Below are positions 42,332 to 50,576 of a stretch of DNA of 64,000 bases, piece after piece (the first letter of the stretch is position 1; every line of letters starts with the position of its first letter). The stretch covers positions 61,862 to 125,861 of the forward strand of contig CAWDOR010000038.1 of NCBI GenBank assembly GCA_963804045.1. Direction: 5' to 3'. The notes beneath the pieces were generated by a model. That model saw nothing but the letters and a program-made list of their open reading frames with translations, did not search any database and was not told the DNA's origin. The stretch comes from Rhodoblastus sp963804045. Lineage in GTDB: Bacteria; Pseudomonadota; Alphaproteobacteria; Rhizobiales; Beijerinckiaceae. The translations under genes were made by a program, and so were the position numbers.

Positions 42332-43810
42332 TTGTCCGCTATCGTTAACATCGTCTCGCCGATGCCCCCCAAGCCGAATGGGATAGCGGACTATTGCTAC
42401 GCGCTAGTTGAAGAATTAACGCGCCTGACGCCTTTGCGGATCGTTTCGGACGATCCATTCGCCGTAACTCCGCGCGGTTTGACGGTTCACGACCCCGAAC
42501 AGACGCATCGTTATGCGATGCCCAATGAAGTTTTCAATTACCAAATGGGGAACAATCCGGATCACAGCTTTGTCCTGAAGATGCTTCGTCGTCGTCCGGG
42601 TGTTGTGACGCTTCACGATTTGAACCTGCTTTATCTTTACGAAATGAGCGGCGCTTCCGAAAAAGTCATCGCAGAACTGATGATGAGCTCCAGCCACACA
42701 CTTGGCTCTGTCTGGGGGTTGCATAAGAAGCTGCGCCTGGGCGGCGATCGAACCCGGCATAGTTTGTTCGATCTTCAGAAGGAAATCATCGACCTTTCGC
42801 AGGCAATCATCGTCCATTCCAAATTTGCCAGGAACTTGATCGCGCTTAAGCACGGCGAGACCGCGGCAGCCAAGGTAACGGTTGTGCCGCATTTCGCGCC
42901 CGATCCGGCTCGCTACGATCGGGGCAAATGCCGCGCCGCCTTGGGAATGTCGGAAAACGAACTCATCATCCTTACGTCTGGCTTCGCTACGAAGGCGAAA
43001 CGTTTCGATTGGGTTGTCGCGGCGCTCGACGAAGTTATTCGCAGCGGCCGAAAATTTCGTTGGATTCACGCAGGACAAGAGCGGCCCAGCGAATTCGCGC
43101 TGACCGAGGCGATCAAAAGCCACAAAGCCTTGTGGACCAGTTCGGTTGTCACTGGATATCTGTCGGAGAGTGAACTGGATCAGCATATAGGCGCCGCCGA
43201 TATTGTCATCAACTTGCGATTTCCGTCTGTCGGCGAAAGCTCGGGGACTTTGGCGCGATCCTATGCCGCTGGAAACTGTTGTATCGTATCTGACACGGCT
43301 GGCTACGCGGAAATTCCCGGCGATTGCGCGGTGCGCGTTCCTGTATTCGGGGTCGAGGCCCATCTGGCGCAGGCGCTCGCGAAGCTGATCGATCATCCAG
43401 ACTTGCGGCGAGCCTACGGCGCGCGCGCGCGAAATTGGGCCGCCACCGAACTTTCCCGGGCCACCGTGGCGAAGGCCTACATGGCGGTGTTCGACCAATG
43501 CCGGAGGGCGGGCGCCGTTTGTCCGGTCCCGGCGGCGCCCACGCGCGCGGGCGACGCTTTTGTCAGACTGGGTGAAGACGCGGACGCCAATCTCCTGGCG
43601 ATCACGGACGCATTGAAGCGAATTTGGCGGCGTGGCGCTCTGATTATCGCTTACGACGAGGATCGGCGGTTGCAGGAGACGTTCGCCAGAGGCGCGCTGG
43701 ACGAACTTCTCGCTCGCCGAGGTTTCACGGCGGCCGACGTCGAGGTGCTTCGCTCCGACACAGCGAATGGAGACAAGCGAATGGTCGTCACTATCGAGGC
43801 AGGTCTCTAA
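42332..43810 (+). CDS. GT4-like glycosyltransferase
   Basis: About 492 residues with a GT-B fold. The N-terminus IVNIVSPMPPKPNGIADYCY is typical of family 4 transferases that act on polysaccharide intermediates, and the C-terminal Rossmann half has SSVVTGYLSESELDQHIGAA and GESSGTLARSYAAGNCCIVS, the donor-binding region. About 80 residues follow the GT domain, without a recognised fold. The open frame begins 201 nt upstream, overlapping the previous gene. TTG at 42332 is chosen since GAGGA lies 8 nt upstream and the family N-terminus starts right after. Donor and acceptor sugars are unknown. Confidence 0.8.
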   Translation: MSAIVNIVSPMPPKPNGIADYCYALVEELTRLTPLRIVSDDPFAVTPRGLTVHDPEQTHRYAMPNEVFNYQMGNNPDHSFVLKMLRRRPGVVTLHDLNLLYLYEMSGASEKVIAELMMSSSHTLGSVWGLHKKLRLGGDRTRHSLFDLQKEIIDLSQAIIVHSKFARNLIALKHGETAAAKVTVVPHFAPDPARYDRGKCRAALGMSENELIILTSGFATKAKRFDWVVAALDEVIRSGRKFRWIHAGQERPSEFALTEAIKSHKALWTSSVVTGYLSESELDQHIGAADIVINLRFPSVGESSGTLARSYAAGNCCIVSDTAGYAEIPGDCAVRVPVFGVEAHLAQALAKLIDHPDLRRAYGARARNWAATELSRATVAKAYMAVFDQCRRAGAVCPVPAAPTRAGDAFVRLGEDADANLLAITDALKRIWRRGALIIAYDEDRRLQETFARGALDELLARRGFTAADVEVLRSDTANGDKRMVVTIEAGL

Positions 43811-43832
43811 TCAATCGGAAGCGTCGATACCT

Positions 43833-44837
43833 ATGACACAGTCCGCGCCAAGCTCAGAAATATTCACCAAACTGGCGCTGTTCAATTGGGTGGTGGCCAA
43901 ACTACGCGACGCCATCCAGCCGAGCATGACGATTCTCCACAGCCGCGATGGCTCGGACCTCTCCGCCTTTTCGCTGACCGTCAACGCCGATTTGATCGCT
44001 GTCCATCGGATCGATCCAAAATCCGAAAATCCCCAAATCGCCTTTTTCGCCGCTTTCGCGAAATCGTTGGCCCGCCCGACCTGTGCACACCAGAACCTGC
44101 TGATCTCCGCCGATCCGACTCAAATCGGCGACATCCAGGCGCTGCACATCTTCGCCGACCGGGATTTCATACCAGCGCGGCCTCTGCTGCGCGGGACGCG
44201 CGTTCAAGCGCCGGCGCTTCTGGGCGACCGACCGCAGTTTTCGGGCGACGCGGCCATGATACTGCTGGGCGAGGCGGCGTCGCCTTTCGCTCCGGGCTTT
44301 CTGCCCATTCGGATCGGCGACGAGAGTCTGTGCGCCGTCGCCGGGCTGGAAGAGGAGGCGCTCGGCCGCCTGCGGAATCTTGCGGGCGTGATCGAGGGGG
44401 AGGATGACCTCCTGGAGTTCGCCAAGCCCGACCTCCCGCCGCGCAAGACCTTGGCCATTCCTGCCGAGCGCATTGTCCACGATGGCGGCTATCTCGCCGA
44501 AACCGATGGCAATTACAGTTGGCTATGGACTGGGCCGGATCCCTATTTTCGCCTGATGATCGGGAAAATACCATTTCGGCCAGCACGGCTGAGCCTGATC
44601 GTCGCGGGCGAAGGCGCGCCCGGCAATCTTGAAAAGGCCCGCATGTTCGTCAATGGCGAATTGCGTGAGTCGCGGGCGGAAAAATGGGATGGCGGCGGCG
44701 GGCGGCTGTCGGTGGTTCTGGACGAGAGCTGCGCCGATCCGGTCGTGCTCTGCGTCGCCGCGCCTTCCATGCCCGCTGTCAACGGGCGCAAGCTCGGCCT
44801 GTCGATCGCGCAGCTGGAAATCGGAGAGGCCCAGTGA
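43833..44837 (+). CDS. Unknown glycan-locus protein with shared C-terminal domain
   Basis: A 334-residue protein not recognised. Residues 1-210 form an unassigned domain (KLALFNWVVAKLRDAIQPSM, LTVNADLIAVHRIDP). From about 215 on, a beta-rich domain with YLAETDGNYSWLWTGPDPYF and FRPARLSLIVAGEGAPG resembles the end of the protein at 40915-42291. No signal peptide or membrane segment. The ATG at 43833 lies 23 bp after the GT4 gene and has GGAAG 11 nt upstream. The next glycosyltransferase overlaps its stop (GTGA), so the two are translationally coupled. Confidence 0.65.
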   Translation: MTQSAPSSEIFTKLALFNWVVAKLRDAIQPSMTILHSRDGSDLSAFSLTVNADLIAVHRIDPKSENPQIAFFAAFAKSLARPTCAHQNLLISADPTQIGDIQALHIFADRDFIPARPLLRGTRVQAPALLGDRPQFSGDAAMILLGEAASPFAPGFLPIRIGDESLCAVAGLEEEALGRLRNLAGVIEGEDDLLEFAKPDLPPRKTLAIPAERIVHDGGYLAETDGNYSWLWTGPDPYFRLMIGKIPFRPARLSLIVAGEGAPGNLEKARMFVNGELRESRAEKWDGGGGRLSVVLDESCADPVVLCVAAPSMPAVNGRKLGLSIAQLEIGEAQ

Positions 44838-45967
44838 CCCGTGTCCTGTTCGTCGCCCCCATGGCGTCGCACCCGCAAGACCAAGGCAATTCCGCGCGGC
44901 TTTACGCCCTGGCGCGCGCCTTGAAGCAAAAGGGCGTGACCATCGATTTCATCTATTACAAGCTCGACGGGCTCAACGAGGCGCAGATCGTCGAACATCG
45001 CCAGTTCTGGAACGAATTCGACGTCGTCGAGCCGCAGCCTCACCAGCGCATGGCCTTTCCCGACCATTGGGGCATAGACGACTGGTGTCCCGAGCTTTTG
45101 CGCGATTTCGTCGGCCGCAAGGTTCGCGCGCGCGCCTATGACGCGGTGATCGTCAATTATGTCTGGATGTCCGGGGTTTTCGAAGCTTTCGACGGGCCGG
45201 TCAAAATCCTCGACACCCACGACCTCTTCGGCGAACGCCACAGGGAGGCGCTGGCGGTCGGCATCGAGCCGCTGTGGTTTTTCACCTCGAACAGCGAGGA
45301 GGACAGGGCCTTTTCCCGCGCCGATCTGGTGCTCGGCATCCAGAACAAGGAAAGCGAGACGATCCGAGCCCGGACGTCGGCCCGGGTCAAGACCGTCGGC
45401 CATCTGATGGCGCCGGCCTTTCTGTTCGGCGAATATCAGGAAATCGGCTCGATCGCCGATTTCGGCTATATCGGCAGCGCCAATCAATGGAACATTCGCA
45501 GCATCAAAATGCTCGACGCGGCGATGGGCGACGGGCGGAACTTCCAGCTGCTGCTCGCCGGCGGCATCTCCACGGCGCCGATCGTCCTCAAATCCCACCC
45601 GATCCGGGTCGGCCGCGTCGACAATCTCGGGCTGTTTTACCGCAATGTCGATTGCATCATCAATCCTATGGCCGGCGGCACCGGGCTGAAGATCAAGACC
45701 ATCGAGGCCATGGCCTATGGCCGGCCGGTCATCGGCACCAAAAGCGCTTTCGAAGGGATCCAGACAGACTGTCCGCTCCATGCGCTGGACGCCCCGCAAG
45801 CCTGCGTCGAGGCAATGGCGGAAATCGCCGGAAACCAGGAGGTTTTGGCGGATTTGGCGCGACGATCGGTTTCGGTGTTCATGGAGTACCAGGCGACGAC
45901 GCAACGAAAGATTGGGGAGTTGATCCGGGAACTGGCCATTCGGAATTCGACGAACGTCCTGGCGTAA
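44834..45967 (+). CDS. GT4-like glycosyltransferase
   Basis: A 377-residue GT-B protein. The N-terminus VLFVAPMASHPQDQGNSARL and the C-terminal donor site INPMAGGTGLKIKTIEAMAY followed by GRPVIGTKSAFEG are typical of GT4-type transferases. GTG at 44834 overlaps the previous stop (GTGA) and has GGAGAGG about 4 nt upstream. The open frame extends further upstream, but only inside the previous gene. Sugar specificity is unknown. Confidence 0.82.
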   Translation: MTRVLFVAPMASHPQDQGNSARLYALARALKQKGVTIDFIYYKLDGLNEAQIVEHRQFWNEFDVVEPQPHQRMAFPDHWGIDDWCPELLRDFVGRKVRARAYDAVIVNYVWMSGVFEAFDGPVKILDTHDLFGERHREALAVGIEPLWFFTSNSEEDRAFSRADLVLGIQNKESETIRARTSARVKTVGHLMAPAFLFGEYQEIGSIADFGYIGSANQWNIRSIKMLDAAMGDGRNFQLLLAGGISTAPIVLKSHPIRVGRVDNLGLFYRNVDCIINPMAGGTGLKIKTIEAMAYGRPVIGTKSAFEGIQTDCPLHALDAPQACVEAMAEIAGNQEVLADLARRSVSVFMEYQATTQRKIGELIRELAIRNSTNVLA

Positions 45968-46262
45968 TGGATTTTGGGAAACCCTTGCGTGTACGAAAGG
46001 CGCATCCGACGCAACAGGCTCGGGAAACGCGACAATGCCCCCACACGATCCGATCGTTTGCGACGGAGAATCGCCAGTGTTTTGGCCCTAAGCATGACCG
46101 AAACGTCCAAAACCTCCTTTCGGTCACTACGACGCTTTCGTGGGAGAATAAACACCGGAGAAAGAGCCGCCGGTCGGTGTCGCCGCAGGGGCAACATACC
46201 CTTTCTTCTTGTCTCTGGCTGAGCTATAAAAAAATAGCTCGGTCTTTTAGTGGAATATTACA
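45968..46262. other. Gene-free stretch before the AT-rich methyltransferase gene
   Basis: About 295 bp. Several small frames are open, but none has a start signal or recognisable protein. Base composition drops from GC-rich to AT-rich around 46200, which marks a possible junction of DNA with different histories. Confidence 0.4.
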
Positions 46263-46880
46263 ATGCCTCTCGGATTGCGACCGTTTGATCCCCAGGAACT
46301 CGGGCTTGATGATGTAACGTATTGGAAGCTGGAAAACCAATTTGATAACAGTAGCATCGCTTTTGCGATCGAGATGCTTCCAACGTTGTGGACGCTTTTG
46401 GAAGGTGTTAAAGAAGAGGTGACACTGCTTGACGTCGGAGCGCGGACCGGGGCCGGCACGGCGCTGATTGGCTATTTGCACCAGCAGCATTGTACAAGCC
46501 GAATTAAAATTAGAGCGACGGCTTTAGATATCGATTCTACGTATTATAATTATGCGAGAAAGAATTATCCATTTGCCAATTATACAGTTGGAGATATTTT
46601 TAAACTACCAGAACAAACAAAATTTGACATTGTGATTTCGAGCCATACGATCGAGCATGTTCCAAATCCGGAAGTGTTTCTAGCGCATCTTATTAAATTG
46701 GCGACCCGCTATGTTATCATAGCCTGTCCATTTAAAGAAGAAAATTTATTTCCTGGCCATATTAACCGCTTCGACGACAATTTTTTTATTGAAACAAAAG
46801 CAATAGACGTAAAAATTTATAAAGCGCTCGGATGGCATCAAAGCTTAGCGTGTATCGCGGTTTACGATGCATCTAAGTAA
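46263..46880 (+). CDS. Class I SAM-dependent methyltransferase, AT-rich gene
   Basis: A 205-residue methyltransferase: the SAM loop is VTLLDVGARTGAGTALIGYL, then ATALDIDSTYYNYARKNYPF, GDIFKLPE, and the motif IVISSHTIEHVPNPEVFLAHL typical of Methyltransf_11-like enzymes. Codon use is strikingly different from its neighbours, with many AAA, ATT, TTT and TAT codons in a GC-rich genome, which points to recent acquisition. The substrate is likely a sugar or sugar nucleotide given the location. The ATG at 46263 has GGAA 7 nt upstream. No signal peptide. Confidence 0.8.
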   Translation: MPLGLRPFDPQELGLDDVTYWKLENQFDNSSIAFAIEMLPTLWTLLEGVKEEVTLLDVGARTGAGTALIGYLHQQHCTSRIKIRATALDIDSTYYNYARKNYPFANYTVGDIFKLPEQTKFDIVISSHTIEHVPNPEVFLAHLIKLATRYVIIACPFKEENLFPGHINRFDDNFFIETKAIDVKIYKALGWHQSLACIAVYDASK

Positions 46881-46948
46881 GCCGTCGAGGTATTACGGTG
46901 TATCGTTATATAGCAATGGTAAAAAACAAAATATAGGTCTTTCCGTCG

Positions 46949-48535
46949 ATGAAAACCGTCATCATTCCTATTGTTGTTGTCGCTCTAACCCAAATTGGCG
47001 CCTCGACCGCGTTTAGTGCTGATGAGGGCTCAAGCCGAGCGCTTCCGTTGATGAATGCCAGCGCCTATGGCGCGCATTGCGATGGCGTCCATGACGACGC
47101 CGCCGGCATTCGCGCCGCAATCGCCGCCGCGCGCGCCGCCGGTCAGTCCGAGGTGCATCTTCCGGCTTGTCTCAACGATTATATGCTGCTGACCAAGGAC
47201 CCTTCCGGCCTGGGCGCCATAGTCATTGGCGACGGGGCTTCACCGGACGCCGTCAACCTGGTCGGCGATTCCTATGCCGTCGATTTGGCGGACACGACCT
47301 ATAATAAGCGGGTCCGCCTCTATCTCGGCAATGGCATGAACGTTCCGGTTATCTATCATCGCAAAAACGCCGCGGTGTCGTCGGTCCGCAACATGCTGAT
47401 CAACGGCAATGCGGCTAACCAGTCGGGCAGCGGTGCGAACGCCTGCGGCAACGCGCTCTATACCGTCTGTTCCGAAGATTTCATCAAGCCCACTCGGGAG
47501 AGTGGCCTGTCGCTGTTCGACGTCATTCTGGAAGGCGGCTATAACGGCAGTTATTATCTCGGTTCGGGGCGCGGCGCCGTCTATCTGCATAACGTTTGGG
47601 CGTTGGGCAGTGGCAAGAGCCAGAGTGACGCGCAGATTTTCCTCAATGGTTACGATACCATCCTCGACAATCCGCAAATCGCCAATTCGACCGGTTTTGG
47701 CGTCTATGTCGCCGAAGGCACGCAATATCAGATCGAAAATGGCGCCATGTGGAGCAATCGCGTCGCCATCGCCATCAACGCCAATGTCAACCAGATCAGC
47801 GTCGTCGGCACCCAGATCGGCGCCAATGCGACCAACGGCATTCAAACGGCGGGCCCAAGTTCGGCCAACGCCCAGGGCACGCGCACCTTTACCAATGTCT
47901 CGTTCAATTCCAACAGCCTATCGGCTAACGGCGGCTATGCGGATTTTTCGGTCGGCAGCGGCGGCAAGGCGACCCTGGTGGCGCCTGACTTCGCCGGCAA
48001 CAGCTTGGGAGGCGCGAAGCCTAATTACAATATAGCCTGCAATGGGCCGCCGGGAAGCTGCAAGATCCAAGTCGTTGCGCCAAATTATGTCGCTGGCGCC
48101 AGCGCGACGGTCTCGCTGACCAATGATCTGCAGTCCATGGGCAATGGGCTTTACGGAAACGTCGAGATCGCCGGCAGTGCGAGGGTCAACGGCGCCGTCG
48201 AAATCAAATCGCCGCGTCAATATGCGGGACTTTCAATTCATAACGACGCGAATATTGTCGCGCAACTCGTAGGAACCTCTGCGACCAACGACAATCCCGT
48301 GCTGAACCTGTTGAGCGACGGCAAAGTCAAAATATCGCTGCCGGCGCTCGGATCGAGTTATTTCCTCGGCGGCGCCGTAGGGTTCGGCAGCAGCACTCCG
48401 CAATATCAGGTAGATGTGGCGGGACAGATTCGCGCGACCGCCGGATATGTCGTGGGATCGGCTGTCGGCGTCTCCTGCCATGGCGCGCCGACCCCGGCCT
48501 TCACCATTGTCGATGGTATTGTCACGCACTGTTGA
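46949..48535 (+). CDS. Secreted right-handed beta-helix protein, tailspike/pectate-lyase-like
   Basis: A 528-residue protein with a signal peptide (IIPIVVVALTQIGASTAFSA). The mature start MNASAYGAHCDGVHDDAAGI is the typical opening of pectate-lyase-3/tailspike beta-helix proteins, and the body has short Asn/Gly-rich turns as in parallel beta-helices. The C-terminal part, VGFGSSTPQYQVDVAGQIRA, looks like the distal end of phage tail fibres and bacterial adhesins. A polysaccharide lyase or hydrolase, or a glycan-binding role, is likely; catalytic residues were not identified. Cysteines occur in pairs. In a glycan locus it may trim or release the product. The ATG at 46949 lacks a good ribosome binding site. 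Confidence 0.75.
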   Translation: MKTVIIPIVVVALTQIGASTAFSADEGSSRALPLMNASAYGAHCDGVHDDAAGIRAAIAAARAAGQSEVHLPACLNDYMLLTKDPSGLGAIVIGDGASPDAVNLVGDSYAVDLADTTYNKRVRLYLGNGMNVPVIYHRKNAAVSSVRNMLINGNAANQSGSGANACGNALYTVCSEDFIKPTRESGLSLFDVILEGGYNGSYYLGSGRGAVYLHNVWALGSGKSQSDAQIFLNGYDTILDNPQIANSTGFGVYVAEGTQYQIENGAMWSNRVAIAINANVNQISVVGTQIGANATNGIQTAGPSSANAQGTRTFTNVSFNSNSLSANGGYADFSVGSGGKATLVAPDFAGNSLGGAKPNYNIACNGPPGSCKIQVVAPNYVAGASATVSLTNDLQSMGNGLYGNVEIAGSARVNGAVEIKSPRQYAGLSIHNDANIVAQLVGTSATNDNPVLNLLSDGKVKISLPALGSSYFLGGAVGFGSSTPQYQVDVAGQIRATAGYVVGSAVGVSCHGAPTPAFTIVDGIVTHC

Positions 48536-48704
48536 TTTTTTCGTTTCATCATCTCGGCGTCGTTGCCTTGTCTTTTTTGCTCAACCGATTGAAACCCTGA
48601 ATAACTGGCCTCGTTGGCTGGACGATTGCCGTCCTAGCAGTTATTAAACAGCATTATTGAGCGGCGAGAATTTATGAAATTACTGCGGACTCGGAGTGAA
48701 CGGA

Positions 48705-49595
48705 ATGCCTCAGCACGAAATGGCGATATTTTGCAAATCTTTCAGGGACGATTTCGATCGGTTGAAAAATCTCGTCGACAGCGTCGTATCGTTGCGGATC
48801 GACACGCCCATGTTGATTTCCGTGCCGAAAGACGACGCGCATCTCTTGGCGGACGCCATGACTTTGCCGCGCAACGTCACCGTTGTTCACGACGAGTCCT
48901 ACGTGATCCCCGGAACGCCCTTCGGATATGGCTGGTTGCAGCAACAGGTCTGTAAACTTTCTGTATATCGGACGGAATTTGCGGACTCCTATGTTATGAT
49001 TGATAGCGATACTTATTTTATTTCTGATTTGAGTCCTCTCATTCCCCATTGTAGAAACAAGTCAATTGTCAGTCACCCCGTATTTACAAAATTTCAGTTA
49101 GGAAATGATGTTCTTATCGATTATATCCGACAGGATGCCGGTGACGTCGAGCCGGTGACGCCGGCGGGCGACATGAAGCGCTTTGACGAACAGATCGGGG
49201 CCATTCTTGACAATATCGATGCGGTGTCGAGACAGAAGCCGGATGAAAGGGGCAAGTTGATCAATCAATTGTTTGCCGCGCCCAAACTCGCCTATCAGCC
49301 CGCGCAGTTGTTTCACACCAGTATTTTGGAGGAGTTCAGAAGCTTTCTCGGAAAAAGGGGAATGGACTTCTATTCATGTATAAAAATTTCCCCCTGGGAA
49401 TATAATTGGTACGCTTGCTTCTCGTTGGCGCGGTGGCCAAACCATATTCGTGGCATTTGCTCACCGGTTCTCCATTTCGCGGATGACAAATCGGTTGCGG
49501 ATGCGAAGGAACTTGGCTTCAAGGTCGAGGATTTTCAAAAACATTTTGTAGCTATACAAATGGCGGCAAGACACTTTGATCGAGTCCATTTTTAA
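48705..49595 (+). CDS. DUF6492 family glycosyltransferase-like protein
   Basis: A 296-residue protein resembling the DUF6492 group, whose members have a GT-A-like fold. The start MAIFCKSFRDDFDRLKNLVDS, TPFGYGWLQQQVCKLSVYRT and SYVMIDSDTYFISD (a DxD-like metal site) fit that group. A role as a sugar transferase is inferred from the fold. The ATG at 48705 has GGAG 8 nt upstream and is preferred to the GTG at 48696. Parts of the gene are AT-richer than average. Confidence 0.7.
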   Translation: MPQHEMAIFCKSFRDDFDRLKNLVDSVVSLRIDTPMLISVPKDDAHLLADAMTLPRNVTVVHDESYVIPGTPFGYGWLQQQVCKLSVYRTEFADSYVMIDSDTYFISDLSPLIPHCRNKSIVSHPVFTKFQLGNDVLIDYIRQDAGDVEPVTPAGDMKRFDEQIGAILDNIDAVSRQKPDERGKLINQLFAAPKLAYQPAQLFHTSILEEFRSFLGKRGMDFYSCIKISPWEYNWYACFSLARWPNHIRGICSPVLHFADDKSVADAKELGFKVEDFQKHFVAIQMAARHFDRVHF

Positions 49596-49652
49596 CGGCT
49601 AGATGGGGAAGGCCAGTGGCGAGACAAGGCAAGCCGCGCGGCCCGACGCCGT

Positions 49653-50471
49653 TCAGGCCGTCAGCAGAGTGAAATTCGCAGGCGCGACCTCTTTGTCCCA
49701 GCTGCACAGCGCCTCCGACACAAAATCCGCGCCGAAAATTTCTTCGCGGTTCTTGAACTGCTCTGATGGATAGGCGTTCGACACTTTCTGCAGTTTGACC
49801 AGCGGCCATTTCGCCATCGGCGGTTGGTTCAACATTTTCAACAACGCGCTCAAGAAGCGATAGCGCTTGTAAGCGAAATCCTCGTAAAAAATTGTCACAA
49901 CCTTATTGCCCGCCGCCTGAAGCCGGCCCAGCAATTCGATCCTTTCGCGCTCGCGCTGCAATTCCTCTTCGAACAGCTGTCGATATTGCGCCGGATCGAC
50001 ATCATAGGTCTCCATCCGATAGCGGAACAGAATTTTCAGCCTTTCCTCTTCGCTGTCGGCGTCCTTCAGCATGAATTGCGGCGCGTTGAATTCCTTGTGG
50101 ACGATATTGGTCAGATAGAGGCTGGAAATATATTCCAGCGCGTCGCTGCGTACGAGATTGAAGATCACGACCTCATGCTTGCGCAGGACTTCGGCGACGT
50201 GGTCGATATTTCCCCAAATCCGCCATTTGAAGCCGACGGAAACGCCGGGCGCGCGATGCCGTTCAAAAATTCCGTCGACCGCTTCGTGGATATTCTCCGC
50301 GTTGAGCGTCTCATAAAGCTTGTGCTCCGCGACGTACCAGGCGTCGAGTTCCTCGAAGACGGGAATGTCGAAATTCGGCAGGAGTTTGAGGGAATCCAGC
50401 AAAGCGGTCGAACCGACCCGGCCAGTATAGCTCACCAGAAAATTCCTGGCCCCTACGCTCTCTTGAGACAT
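49653..50471 (-). CDS. Sulfotransferase-like protein
   Basis: A 272-residue protein with an N-terminal segment FLVSYTGRVGSTALLDSL that matches the 5'-phosphosulfate loop of PAPS-dependent sulfotransferases (RxGST). A later segment HEVVIFNLVRSDALEYISSL fits the 3'-phosphate region with the conserved Arg and Ser. A helical C-terminal part follows. It would sulfate a surface glycan or lipid; the acceptor is unknown. It lies on the minus strand in the same direction as the TPR-glycosyltransferase gene upstream. The ATG at 50471 lies directly before the conserved start. Confidence 0.65.
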   Translation of the reverse strand: MSQESVGARNFLVSYTGRVGSTALLDSLKLLPNFDIPVFEELDAWYVAEHKLYETLNAENIHEAVDGIFERHRAPGVSVGFKWRIWGNIDHVAEVLRKHEVVIFNLVRSDALEYISSLYLTNIVHKEFNAPQFMLKDADSEEERLKILFRYRMETYDVDPAQYRQLFEEELQRERERIELLGRLQAAGNKVVTIFYEDFAYKRYRFLSALLKMLNQPPMAKWPLVKLQKVSNAYPSEQFKNREEIFGADFVSEALCSWDKEVAPANFTLLTA

Positions 50472-50576
50472 GTCCTCGCCTGATTATTTTTGGTGTTTTA
50501 AAATCAGCGCTGACCGAGCGTAAGCTTGCAAGACGATGATTCCTCAAGAAATATTTTGCACGGCGCGCCTATCCCG

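Noticed and set aside
45974..46222. Possible Arg-rich small protein of 82 residues in the gap before 46263
   Set aside because: No ribosome binding site; the neighbouring frames are open as well and composition changes within it.
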